From Treponema zioleckii (GTDB lineage: Bacteria > Spirochaetota > Spirochaetia > Treponematales > Treponemataceae): DNA of 57,208 nt. Below, piece after piece: positions 6,343 through 13,565 of this stretch. The notes under the pieces were generated by a model that ran no database searches, was not told the DNA's origin, and worked only from the letters and a program-made list of their open reading frames with translations. How positions within the stretch are numbered: position 1 is the first letter of the stretch; the number at the start of each line of letters is the position of its first letter. Both the position numbers and the translations under genes were made by a program. The stretch covers positions 1 through 57,208 of the forward strand of contig NZ_JPUF01000019.1 in NCBI RefSeq assembly GCF_014737315.1, given 5' to 3'.

Positions 6343-8421
6343 ATGAAAATTGGATTTAACAGTCTTCGGGCAAAACTTATTTCTCTGATTGTGGCGATTG
6401 TTGTTTTTTCAAATGCATTGCTGGTTTTTATTTCTTACAAGATTTCAAAGCCTTCAATTGAAAAATCCGTTGAGGAAGTTTTAAAGTCAAATTCAAAGCG
6501 TTTTGCGGATGTCGTTTACAAAGAGAATGAACGAATCTTTTCTATTCTGAATGTGATTTCTGGGCAGCCGTACATCATGTCGAATGAGATGGAAATTCAG
6601 GAGAAAAATGAAATCCTTGCAAGAATAACGAATTCAAATAAAAATCTTAATCGGCTTTTTTTTGTGGATAACAAAGGCGTTTCATTTTCTCAGGACGGCG
6701 AGATTGAGTCTGTTAGTGGCGAGGAATATTTTAAATCTGCCTTGAACGGAAACAATTATATTTCAGACCCTTCAATCGGGGATTTGCAGGTTTTCTTCTC
6801 GGTTCCGGTTTATGACGAAAATCGTAATTTTTCTGGTGCGCTGGTTGCTATTTACAAAGGCGAGGCTTTTTCTACGATGTGTGCGGAAACTCTCATTGGC
6901 CAGGAAAGCCATCCGTTCATTATCAATATGAAGTCTGGGCGCACGGTTGCTGATGCAAATCCAAAATATCCTGCAAAAGGTCAGATTTTGCGCGACTCTA
7001 CAAAGGGAGCGATGTACGAGGCGATTTGTGATGCGATGGCTGGAATTGACACTTACAAAGTTTTCTTTGAGCCACGGCGAGCAAAATATATGGTCGCTTC
7101 ATACCGTCCTGTAGGCGACAACTGTGATTGGGCGGTTTTCTGTATGGCTCCGTATGTTGAATATTTTGGCGGCCTTCGTTCGCTCGTGCAGATTCTTGTG
7201 GTTGTTACGTTGATTGTACTTGTATTTGCGAACTTTGTTGCAATTTTGGTTGTTTCGCGCAACATGCGTCCTCTCAAAGAGTTAAAAAAATCAATTTCTG
7301 AAATTGCGACTGGTGACGGCGATTTGACAAAAAGAATCAAAATTGCTTCAAAAGATGAGATTGGCGATGTTGTTCGCGGATTCAACACTTTCTGTGACAA
7401 GCTTCAGGGAATCATTTTTGACGTTCTCACTGCCAAGAACGAGCTTAACATTTCTGGCGAGAACATGAATGCGAGTGCGGAAGACACTGCCACTTCGATT
7501 ATACAGATTATTTCAAATATCGATACCGTGCATTCTCATATTGCGAACCAGAGTTCGAGCGTTGAGCTTACGGCGGGGGCTGTAAACGAGATTGCTTCGA
7601 ATATCGAGTCCCTTGAGATTATGATTCAGAATCAGTCTCAGCAAGTTTCTCAGGCATCTGCGGCGGTTGAGGAAATGATTGGAAATATTTCTTCCGTAAA
7701 TCAGTCCGTTGACAAAATGGCTTTGTCGTTCGATGAGTTGCAGAGAAATGCGCAGGTGGGCTACGAAAAGCAGCAGGACGTTAATGACCGCGTAAATCAG
7801 ATTGAAAACCAGTCGAATATGCTTCAGGAGGCTAATGCGGCGATTTCTGCGATTGCGGAACAGACTAACCTTCTTGCAATGAATGCAGCTATTGAGGCGG
7901 CTCATGCGGGCGAGGCCGGAAAGGGATTCAGCGTTGTTGCAGACGAAATCCGAAAACTTTCTGAGACTTCAAGTGTTCAGTCGCGCACGATTGGTGAGCA
8001 GCTCAACAATATTAAGGATTCGATTAGCAGCGTCGTTGCTGCTAGTGCGGAATCTAGCGTTGCGTTCAGCATAGTTTCAAGAAAAATAGGCGAGACTGAC
8101 CAGCTTGTTCAGCAGATAAAGGCCGCAATGGCGGAGCAGACTGTAGGTTCTAGGCAGATTGGAGACGCGCTCCACGTTATGAACAACAGCACTATAGAAG
8201 TAAAAACGGCTTCCAGCGAAATGGCAATCGGTAACAAGGCAATTCTTGACGAGGTTCATAACCTTCAGGAGGCGACTAGCGTTATTGATGTTAGCATGAA
8301 GGAAATGTCTGCCGGTGCAAGAAAAATAAATGAGACCGGAAACGCTTTAATGGGCATTGCCACCCAAATGAACGATTCAATCGAAAGAATCGGGAACGAA
8401 ATCGGGCAGTTCAAAGTTTAA
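6343..8421 (+). CDS. Methyl-accepting chemotaxis protein
   Basis: This 692-residue transmembrane receptor has a first membrane segment at about residues 12-33, a periplasmic dCache-like sensor domain (about 38-280), and a second membrane segment at about 282-304. A HAMP domain follows (MRPLKELKKSISEIATGDGD), then a long coiled-coil signalling domain. The hairpin tip with EQTNLLAMNAAIEAAHAGEA, near residues 505-525, binds CheA and CheW. No C-terminal NWETF-type CheR tether is seen. The ligand is unknown; its position before the galactan locus makes a sugar cue possible but unproven. The start is supported by GGGGTGATAC just before the ATG. Confidence 0.95.
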   Translation: MKIGFNSLRAKLISLIVAIVVFSNALLVFISYKISKPSIEKSVEEVLKSNSKRFADVVYKENERIFSILNVISGQPYIMSNEMEIQEKNEILARITNSNKNLNRLFFVDNKGVSFSQDGEIESVSGEEYFKSALNGNNYISDPSIGDLQVFFSVPVYDENRNFSGALVAIYKGEAFSTMCAETLIGQESHPFIINMKSGRTVADANPKYPAKGQILRDSTKGAMYEAICDAMAGIDTYKVFFEPRRAKYMVASYRPVGDNCDWAVFCMAPYVEYFGGLRSLVQILVVVTLIVLVFANFVAILVVSRNMRPLKELKKSISEIATGDGDLTKRIKIASKDEIGDVVRGFNTFCDKLQGIIFDVLTAKNELNISGENMNASAEDTATSIIQIISNIDTVHSHIANQSSSVELTAGAVNEIASNIESLEIMIQNQSQQVSQASAAVEEMIGNISSVNQSVDKMALSFDELQRNAQVGYEKQQDVNDRVNQIENQSNMLQEANAAISAIAEQTNLLAMNAAIEAAHAGEAGKGFSVVADEIRKLSETSSVQSRTIGEQLNNIKDSISSVVAASAESSVAFSIVSRKIGETDQLVQQIKAAMAEQTVGSRQIGDALHVMNNSTIEVKTASSEMAIGNKAILDEVHNLQEATSVIDVSMKEMSAGARKINETGNALMGIATQMNDSIERIGNEIGQFKV

Positions 8422-8430
8422 TATAAGTTT

Positions 8431-8500
8431 TCAGATTTTTAACGCAGATAGTTGTGGGAAATTAGATATTTCTTGAACATATCTGCGTTCATCTGCGTCA
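8431..8500. repeat. Inverted repeat with ACGCAGATA words
   Basis: AACGCAGATA (8441-8450) and TATCTGCGTT (8480-8489) are perfect inverted copies. A related TTTTTGACGCAGATA word is at about 6050-6067. The unit lies between the chemoreceptor and lacI and may also act as a weak terminator. Confidence 0.5.
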
Positions 8501-8545
8501 CCCCCTAAAATATTAAAAATTTGCTAAAAATAAAGAAATTTTATT

Positions 8546-8574
8546 TTGACAATTTGTGCAACCGATTGCATAAT
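8546..8574 (+). promoter_or_regulatory. lacI promoter TTGACA-17-CATAAT
   Basis: A near-consensus sigma-70 promoter has its -35 at 8546-8551 and its -10 at 8569-8574. The expected start of transcription is about 8580-8582, at the ATG of lacI, and a LacI-type operator fills the spacer. This placement rules out the longer ORF start at 8521. Confidence 0.7.
8557..8570. promoter_or_regulatory. LacI-type operator O1 (TGCAACCGATTGCA)
   Basis: The palindrome TGCAA-CCGA-TTGCA lies between the -35 and -10 of the lacI promoter. The same 14-mer recurs at 13524-13537 upstream of the GH35 gene, and a 12/14 copy lies 27 bp downstream, so autorepression by the LacI protein is the natural reading. Confidence 0.7.
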
Positions 8575-8580
8575 AAAAAC

Positions 8581-9603
8581 ATGGACAACCGATTGCACAA
8601 TAAAAATTACACGATGGAAGATATTGCTCTTGAGCTTGGAGTTGCAAAAAGCACTGTCTCGCGTGCGTTGGCTGATTCCAAACGGATTAGTGCAGAAACT
8701 CGCGAAAAAATTCAGCAGTTTGCCAAAACGCATGGATTCAAGCCGAACCTTGTGGCACGTGCGCTTGCGGGGCAAAAAACGCTGAATCTTGCGGTGGTAA
8801 TGCCGCTTGAAGCTACGGCGGTGCAGATGATGTTCTTCCATGAATGTCTTTCTGGAATTGTTACGAGCGCGGCAAAGCAGGGCTATAGCGTGCTTGTTTG
8901 CATGACGAATGACAATGGCGGCGACGAACTTTTGGAAAGTTTGCTCACGAATCATAGGGTTGACGGTGTTATTCTCACGCAGCTTTTGCAGGAGGACAAA
9001 AATCTAAAAATCGTTCGGGAATATGGCTTACCGTTTGTGGTCATTGGTTCTGGCGCGGGGGACGACGTTTTTCATGTTGACTCGCGGATGAAAGAGTGCT
9101 GCGAGGAATTTACCGAAATGTGCGCAAAAAAAGTTTGCGACGGCGGTCGGGTGCTTTTTGTGTGCGGCTCGCTCGGCATTGTGGCAAACAACAATCGTCT
9201 TTCGGGTTTTCTTGCCGGCATGGAAAATTTGACTGAGAAGAATTTAAAATACGCGGTTTGCTCTAATTATTTGGATATCGGCACTGAATTTGACTTAAAA
9301 GACTGGCATTTGATTCTTTGTTCTGACGACGTGGTTTGCTCAAAAATCCTTGAAATCTCAAGAAAACATGGTTTTTCGATTGGCGAGGACAAGGATTTTA
9401 TGCTCGCCTCGTTCCATGACAGCATAATCCTTGAATCAAACTGTCCGGGGATTAGCGCGCTTCGTGTTAATGCCTTCGGTCTTGGTGAAAAGGCTGGCGA
9501 GGTTGCGCTAAAACTTCTTTCTTCAGCTAAAGATGGCGTTGAGTGTGAGATAGAAAAAAACAATTACGTTGAATGTTCGTATGAAATGCGCGAGTCTACT
9601 TGA
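8581..9603 (+). CDS. LacI-family transcriptional regulator of the galactan locus
   Basis: About 340 residues. The N-terminal HTH is clear (YTMEDIALELGVAKSTVSRA), followed by the hinge helix and a periplasmic-binding-protein-like sensor domain starting at LNLAVVMPLEATAVQ. It should repress sugar-use genes and release DNA on binding a sugar, probably a galactose-containing inducer. ATG 8581 is chosen because a strong promoter places the transcript start there, which would make the mRNA leaderless; ATG 8614 is the alternative. Operators overlap its promoter (8557-8570) and its first codons (8584-8597). The binding-protein gene follows after 25 bp, so the repressor is probably cotranscribed with the transporter. 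Confidence 0.9.
   Translation: MDNRLHNKNYTMEDIALELGVAKSTVSRALADSKRISAETREKIQQFAKTHGFKPNLVARALAGQKTLNLAVVMPLEATAVQMMFFHECLSGIVTSAAKQGYSVLVCMTNDNGGDELLESLLTNHRVDGVILTQLLQEDKNLKIVREYGLPFVVIGSGAGDDVFHVDSRMKECCEEFTEMCAKKVCDGGRVLFVCGSLGIVANNNRLSGFLAGMENLTEKNLKYAVCSNYLDIGTEFDLKDWHLILCSDDVVCSKILEISRKHGFSIGEDKDFMLASFHDSIILESNCPGISALRVNAFGLGEKAGEVALKLLSSAKDGVECEIEKNNYVECSYEMREST
8584..8597. promoter_or_regulatory. Second lacI operator-like copy
   Basis: CAACCGATTGCA is repeated exactly 27 bp after the first operator together with the flanking AATAAAAA, so the two form a tandem duplication. The outer two bases are altered (12/14 match). It falls just after the predicted transcription start and inside the first codons. 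Confidence 0.5.
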
Positions 9604-9628
9604 GCGCAAAAATAAAAGGGGATTTTGA

Positions 9629-10822
9629 ATGAAAAAAGCTATTCGATTTTTGATTTCAGTCTTGCTGGTTCTTCCGTTTGTCTCCTGCAACGAGAAAAAG
9701 GCATCGGACGGAAAAATTACTCTTACGGTCTGGGAGTCAACTCGCGGTCCTGATGAGTTTATAAAGCGTGCCGGTGAGATTTATGAAAAAACTCACGAGA
9801 ATATCAAAATCAAATTCGTGAACGTGGAAGTTGGCGATGCCGTTGGCCAGTTGATTCTTGACGGTCCTGCGGAAGTTGGTCCTGATGTTTTTGCGGCGCC
9901 TCACGATTCTCTGGGAATCCTTGCGATTGGCGGTCACGTGCTGGCAAATCAAAATCCGGCTTTTGTAAAAGAAAAGGCCCTTGCTTCTTGCGTAAAAGCC
10001 CTCACGTATGACGGCGTTATGTACGGCTATCCTGTTTCGGCCGAAACCTATTCGCTTTTTTACAACCGGGCTTTAATAAGTGACGACGAAGTTCCTACAT
10101 CGTGGGAAGGGCTTCTTGAGTGGTGCGAGAAATTTAAAGAAAAGAATCCTGAGAAATTCGGTTTTACGATGGAAGTCGGGGCGGGATATTACACGATTAT
10201 TTTTACGACTTCCGAGGGAAACAGGCTTTTTGGCGAGAGCGGAACAGACCGCGAGCATTCCAACATAAATTCAGATAAATCTATACAGGGCATGACTTTC
10301 TTTAAAAAACTCCGCTCTGTTCTTAATGTACCGGCTTCCGATTTGGATTCTGCCACCCTTGACGCGGCTTTTCAGGCGGGACAGGTTGCAATGTATATTA
10401 CCGGTCTTTGGAACGTAAAGGGCTTTACCGATGCCGGAATTGATTTTGGCGTTGCTCCTTTGCCTGCTCTTCCTGGAAACAATCAGCCTGCGGCGTCGTT
10501 CAGCGGAACTCGTGCAATGTTCGTTTCGGCGTATTCGGATTATCCGAAAGAGGCGAGTGATTTTGCAGAATTCCTTATGAGCGATGAAATGCAGAAACTT
10601 CGTTTTGAAATTACGGGTGCGCTTCCTAGCGTAAAAATGGAAGTTGACCGGCCGTATCTAAAAGGATTTTTGACGCAGCTTGATTATGCGTTCCCGATGC
10701 CTTCGATTCCGGAGATGAAGCTTTATTGGGACGCAATGAACAGTGCCAGCAAAAATATTTGGGATGGAGCTGACGTAAAATCAGAACTTGATGCCTGCAA
10801 CATGGCGATTACTGGAAAATAG
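9629..10822 (+). CDS. ABC transporter sugar-binding lipoprotein (MalE/GanS-like)
   Basis: The 397-residue family 1 solute-binding protein has a lipoprotein signal ending VSC (Cys20). The fold begins ITLTVWESTRGPDEF, and contains the family's typical segments GYPVSAETYSLFYNRALI and MTFFKKL. It would capture oligosaccharides in the periplasm and deliver them to the two permeases that follow. The context (GH53, GH35, LacI) points to beta-1,4-galacto-oligosaccharides, as for Bacillus GanSPQ; the specificity is inference. The ribosome site AAAAGGGG precedes the ATG. No ATPase gene is present, so a shared MsmX-like ATPase elsewhere is expected. Confidence 0.93.
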   Translation: MKKAIRFLISVLLVLPFVSCNEKKASDGKITLTVWESTRGPDEFIKRAGEIYEKTHENIKIKFVNVEVGDAVGQLILDGPAEVGPDVFAAPHDSLGILAIGGHVLANQNPAFVKEKALASCVKALTYDGVMYGYPVSAETYSLFYNRALISDDEVPTSWEGLLEWCEKFKEKNPEKFGFTMEVGAGYYTIIFTTSEGNRLFGESGTDREHSNINSDKSIQGMTFFKKLRSVLNVPASDLDSATLDAAFQAGQVAMYITGLWNVKGFTDAGIDFGVAPLPALPGNNQPAASFSGTRAMFVSAYSDYPKEASDFAEFLMSDEMQKLRFEITGALPSVKMEVDRPYLKGFLTQLDYAFPMPSIPEMKLYWDAMNSASKNIWDGADVKSELDACNMAITGK

Positions 10823-10833
10823 GGAGACTGTGT

Positions 10834-10892
10834 ATGGAACTTGACAGGAACGGCACGGATTCAAAAAAAATAAAAGATTTGCGGTTGTTTTT
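10834..10892 (+). other. Out-of-frame 5' extension of the first permease gene
   Basis: An ATG at 10834 with a good AGGGAG ribosome site opens MELDRNGTDSKK, then leaves the permease frame at a run of eight A (10863-10870). Adding one A would fuse it to NKRFAVVFMGLSH, which is how family proteins begin. This segment is probably the true N-terminus. Confidence 0.6.
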
Positions 10893-12149
10893 ATGGGACT
10901 TTCGCATTTGATTTTTTTGAAGGATTACATAAAAGGAATCTTTTTTGCCATTTGTGAGCTTGGCTTTTTGGCGTTGCTTCCGGTGACGGTGCGTAAGCTC
11001 ATAAACTTGGTGACTCTTGGAAGTCCGCATCCGGAACTTCCTATAAAACAAAGAGACAATTCTGTTTTTATGATGATTGACGGTATTCTCTTTTTGGCCA
11101 TAATCATCGTGTTTGCAATAGTTTATTGGCTCAGCGTAAAAAGTGCGCAGAAAGGTTATGAGGAATATTGCAGGACGGGACGCTTTAAGAATCAGAAGGC
11201 TTCCCTTGATTCAACGCTTTCAAGTTCTTTCCCGATTTTTGGGCTTGCTCCTGGATTCATACTTGTTCTTGTGTTCGTAGTGGTACCGCTCCTTTTTAGC
11301 GTTGCGGTGGCTTTTACGAATTATAGTGCTCCGGCTCACTTGCCCGCGAATAATACGGTTGACTGGATTGGGTTGCAGAATTTTAAAGAACTTATAGGCG
11401 GGCACACGAACTGGTCGAGCGGATTTGTTCGGGTTGCCGTCTGGACGCTGGTTTGGGCCGTTATGGCAACTTTTACATGTTATTTTGGCGGGCTCATAAT
11501 CGCAGTTCAGCTAAAAGAAATCCATGTGAGAATCGCACCGATTTTTAGATTCATCTTTATTCTTCCGTATGCTGTGCCTGGAGTTGTTTCAATGCTGGTC
11601 TGGAAGAATCTTTTAAACGGCTCTTTCGGAATTATAAACAGAACTTTGCTGGCTCTGAACATAATTTCTGAGCCGATACCGTGGCTTGGAAGTCCGCATC
11701 TTGCCCAGTTCATGTGTATTCTCGTGAATCTTTGGGCTGGCTTTGGATACTTTATGCTTCTTGCGATGGGAACGATGACTGCAATCAGCGAGGATATGAA
11801 CGAGGCTGCGAGAATTGATGGAGCTAGCAAACGGCAGATTTTCTCAAAAATCACTATGCCGCTCGTTTTGTATCAGACTTTGCCGCTCATCATTATGAGT
11901 TTTGCCCACAATGTTAATAACTTTGGCGCAATTTACTTTTTGACGAACGGTGCGCCGAACGTTCCTGACACTACAATCACGACTGCTGGTGCTACGGACA
12001 TTCTCGTAACTTGGATTTATAAACTCACCATGAACATGATGAAGTACAACTACGCTTCGGTAATAGCAATTATGATTTTTATTGTTCTTGCTCCGTTTGC
12101 GATTTTCCAATTCAGAAAGACAAAGGCTTATAAAGAGGGATCGTTATGA
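10893..12149 (+). CDS. ABC sugar transporter permease (MalF/GanP-like), 5' frame break
   Basis: 418 residues from ATG 10893. The N-terminal MGLSHLIFLKDYIKGIFFAI region, the long membrane-rich part and the EAA loop (EAARIDGASKRQIFSKITMP) are those of MalF-type permeases for oligosaccharides. It should form the inner-membrane channel with the next gene. ATG 10893 has no ribosome site, whereas ATG 10834 does but is out of frame (a -1 change at the A8 run would join them). The true product is therefore probably about 19 residues longer. The stop overlaps the next start as ATGA. Confidence 0.93.
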   Translation: MGLSHLIFLKDYIKGIFFAICELGFLALLPVTVRKLINLVTLGSPHPELPIKQRDNSVFMMIDGILFLAIIIVFAIVYWLSVKSAQKGYEEYCRTGRFKNQKASLDSTLSSSFPIFGLAPGFILVLVFVVVPLLFSVAVAFTNYSAPAHLPANNTVDWIGLQNFKELIGGHTNWSSGFVRVAVWTLVWAVMATFTCYFGGLIIAVQLKEIHVRIAPIFRFIFILPYAVPGVVSMLVWKNLLNGSFGIINRTLLALNIISEPIPWLGSPHLAQFMCILVNLWAGFGYFMLLAMGTMTAISEDMNEAARIDGASKRQIFSKITMPLVLYQTLPLIIMSFAHNVNNFGAIYFLTNGAPNVPDTTITTAGATDILVTWIYKLTMNMMKYNYASVIAIMIFIVLAPFAIFQFRKTKAYKEGSL

Positions 12150-12997
12150 GACAGATAAACTATCAGAAAACTGTTGACGGGCTTAACCGCGCCGTAATTT
12201 ACTTTTTGTTCGTGATTATTTCATTCGTTGTGCTTTATCCGCTTGTTTACGTTGTTGCTGGAGCTTTTTCTCCGGGAAACAGCATGGCTCAGCTCAATAT
12301 TATTCCGTTCAAGGACGGTTTTACGTTGGAGCATTTTGTTGAGTTGTTCACCAAAACTGATTATGGACGTTGGTTTTTGAACACGCTCATAATTTCGGTT
12401 GAGACGAGCCTTGCAACGGTCGTAATAGCTTCGCTTTCGGCCTATGTTTTTTCTAGATTCAAGTTCAAATTCAAAAAATCATTTTTGATGTCGCTCCTTA
12501 TTTTGCAGATTTTTCCGAGTTTTGTGGGAATGATTGCAATTTACGTGATTCTTCGTCGAATCGGCGGGCTTGATACTTTGTGGGGGCTTGTTCTCGTGTA
12601 TGTTGCCGGAAATATTCCGTACAACACGTGGCTCGTAAAAAACTACATGGATACGGTTTCTAAGAATCTTGATGAAGCGGCCCGGATTGATGGGGCAGGG
12701 CACTTTAGAATTTTCTGGCAGATTATTTTGCCGATTGCCCGCCCGATAATCACTTTCTTGGGGATAACGAGTTTTACGGCTCCGTGGATGGATTTTATCT
12801 TCCCAAAAATGGTTCTTCGCAGCGTAGAAAAACAGACTTTGGCTCTAGGACTTTTTAGCTTTGTTTCTGACAAAAAGAATGAATTTACGATTTTTGCGGC
12901 CGGCTCCCTTGTAGTCGCGATTCCGTTCGTAATTTTCTTCCTGATTACTCAGCGCACCCTCGTAACCAGCTTTGGCGGAGCCGCGGTGAAGGAATAA
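12146..12997 (+). CDS. ABC sugar transporter permease (MalG/GanQ-like)
   Basis: The 283-residue permease has six predicted membrane segments and an EAA loop (EAARIDGAGHFRIFWQIILP) that docks the ATPase. The ending VTSFGGAAVKE resembles MalG-type C-termini. It starts within the stop of the previous gene (4-bp ATGA overlap), so translation is coupled. With the preceding permease it forms the channel for the oligosaccharides captured by the upstream lipoprotein. The operon ends at the hairpin array and terminator downstream. Confidence 0.95.
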   Translation: MRQINYQKTVDGLNRAVIYFLFVIISFVVLYPLVYVVAGAFSPGNSMAQLNIIPFKDGFTLEHFVELFTKTDYGRWFLNTLIISVETSLATVVIASLSAYVFSRFKFKFKKSFLMSLLILQIFPSFVGMIAIYVILRRIGGLDTLWGLVLVYVAGNIPYNTWLVKNYMDTVSKNLDEAARIDGAGHFRIFWQIILPIARPIITFLGITSFTAPWMDFIFPKMVLRSVEKQTLALGLFSFVSDKKNEFTIFAAGSLVVAIPFVIFFLITQRTLVTSFGGAAVKE

Positions 12998-13004
12998 AAG
13001 GCTG

Positions 13005-13245
13005 CGGCAAAGTTTACTTTTAGACAGAAAGTTGACCATTGCCGCAGCCCGGCAGTTTTCTAGAGAAAACTGCCGAATACAATGCGGTAGAGGGGGCTTT
13101 TTGACAGAAAGTAGATTTTGCCGCAGCCCAGCAGTTTTCAAGAGAAAACTGCTGAAGGTAATGTGGGAAAAACTGACGTGCCTGTCGGAAAGTTTATATG
13201 GCCCCGCCCCAGAAGTTTTCCAGAGAAAACTTCTGAACTCATGCG
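13005..13245. repeat. Tandem array of three ~80-bp hairpin units
   Basis: Three stem-loops start at 13051, 13130 and 13211 (spacing 79 and 81 bp). Each has 10-bp perfect arms and a 4-nt NAGA loop: GGCAGTTTTC/GAAAACTGCC, AGCAGTTTTC/GAAAACTGCT and AGAAGTTTTC/GAAAACTTCT. Arm changes are compensated on both sides. Between stems, CCGCAGCCC or CCGCCCC words and CAGAAAG or CGGAAAG words recur. Confidence 0.75.
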
Positions 13246-13356
13246 GTGGAGGGAATTTTTAGGCGGAAACTTGAGTTTGGGCGGCTTAAAAACTGCTGTC
13301 ATGCTGAAACAATTTTGCGGGAATGCTGCAAAACTGAGCTTTTACACGCTCTAGAG

Positions 13357-13380
13357 GTGGTTGAGCGAAGTCGAAACCAC
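13357..13380. repeat. GTGGTTGAGC-type palindromic repeat
   Basis: The arms GTGGTT and AACCAC flank GAGCGAAGTCGA. The same family is seen as a much longer palindrome at 26801-26843. Confidence 0.55.
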
Positions 13381-13407
13381 TTTCAGAACTTATAACACAT
13401 TATGTAT

Positions 13408-13430
13408 ACGCTAGATATAGCGTTTTTTTT
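13408..13430 (+). terminator. Terminator of the transporter operon
   Basis: ACGCTA-GATA-TAGCGT hairpin followed by eight T. It separates the lacI-transporter operon from the GH35 gene, which has its own operator. Confidence 0.8.
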
Positions 13431-13523
13431 ATAAAGCAAACACTATATTTTCAGATTTTTTTAGACTTCATATTTTATACTTAGCCCCGGAAAATGAATT
13501 TTGCGAGGCTAGGAAATCAAATG

Positions 13524-13537
13524 TGCAACCGATTGCA
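13524..13537. promoter_or_regulatory. LacI-type operator upstream of GH35 gene
   Basis: The 14-mer TGCAACCGATTGCA is identical to the operator in the lacI promoter, here extended to GTGCAACCGATTGCAC. It lies 28 bp before the GH35 start codon, where a bound repressor would block initiation or elongation. Confidence 0.7.
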
Positions 13538-13565
13538 CTAAAAATATGATTCTTTTGGAGATTTT

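Larger units (their letters stand above)
12998..13565. other. Intergenic region between transporter and GH35 gene
   Basis: It holds a three-unit tandem hairpin array (about 13005-13245), a GTCATGCTGAA half-repeat near 13298, a GTGGTT/AACCAC palindrome (13357-13380), a strong terminator (13408-13430), a possible TATACT box (13476-13481) and the operator at 13524-13537. ORFs in this region are chance readings of the repeats. Confidence 0.7.

Noticed and set aside
8521-8580. Longer lacI start at TTG 8521
   Set aside because: The -35, operator and -10 of the lacI promoter lie inside this stretch, so it would be upstream of the transcript start.
10863-10870. Programmed -1 ribosomal frameshift of the dnaX type in the permease gene
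   Set aside because: There is an A8 run, but no obvious downstream stem or upstream stimulatory Shine-Dalgarno. A missing base or transcriptional slippage is simpler, so I do not claim recoding.
13005-13245. CRISPR array
   Set aside because: There are only three units, they are not identical, the spacers are themselves similar, and no cas genes are nearby.
13032-13262. Plus-strand ORF with repeated RQFSRENC/VFKRKLL/VFQRKLL motifs
   Set aside because: The protein repeats simply reflect the DNA hairpin units; there is no ribosome site and the frame is not maintained beyond the array.
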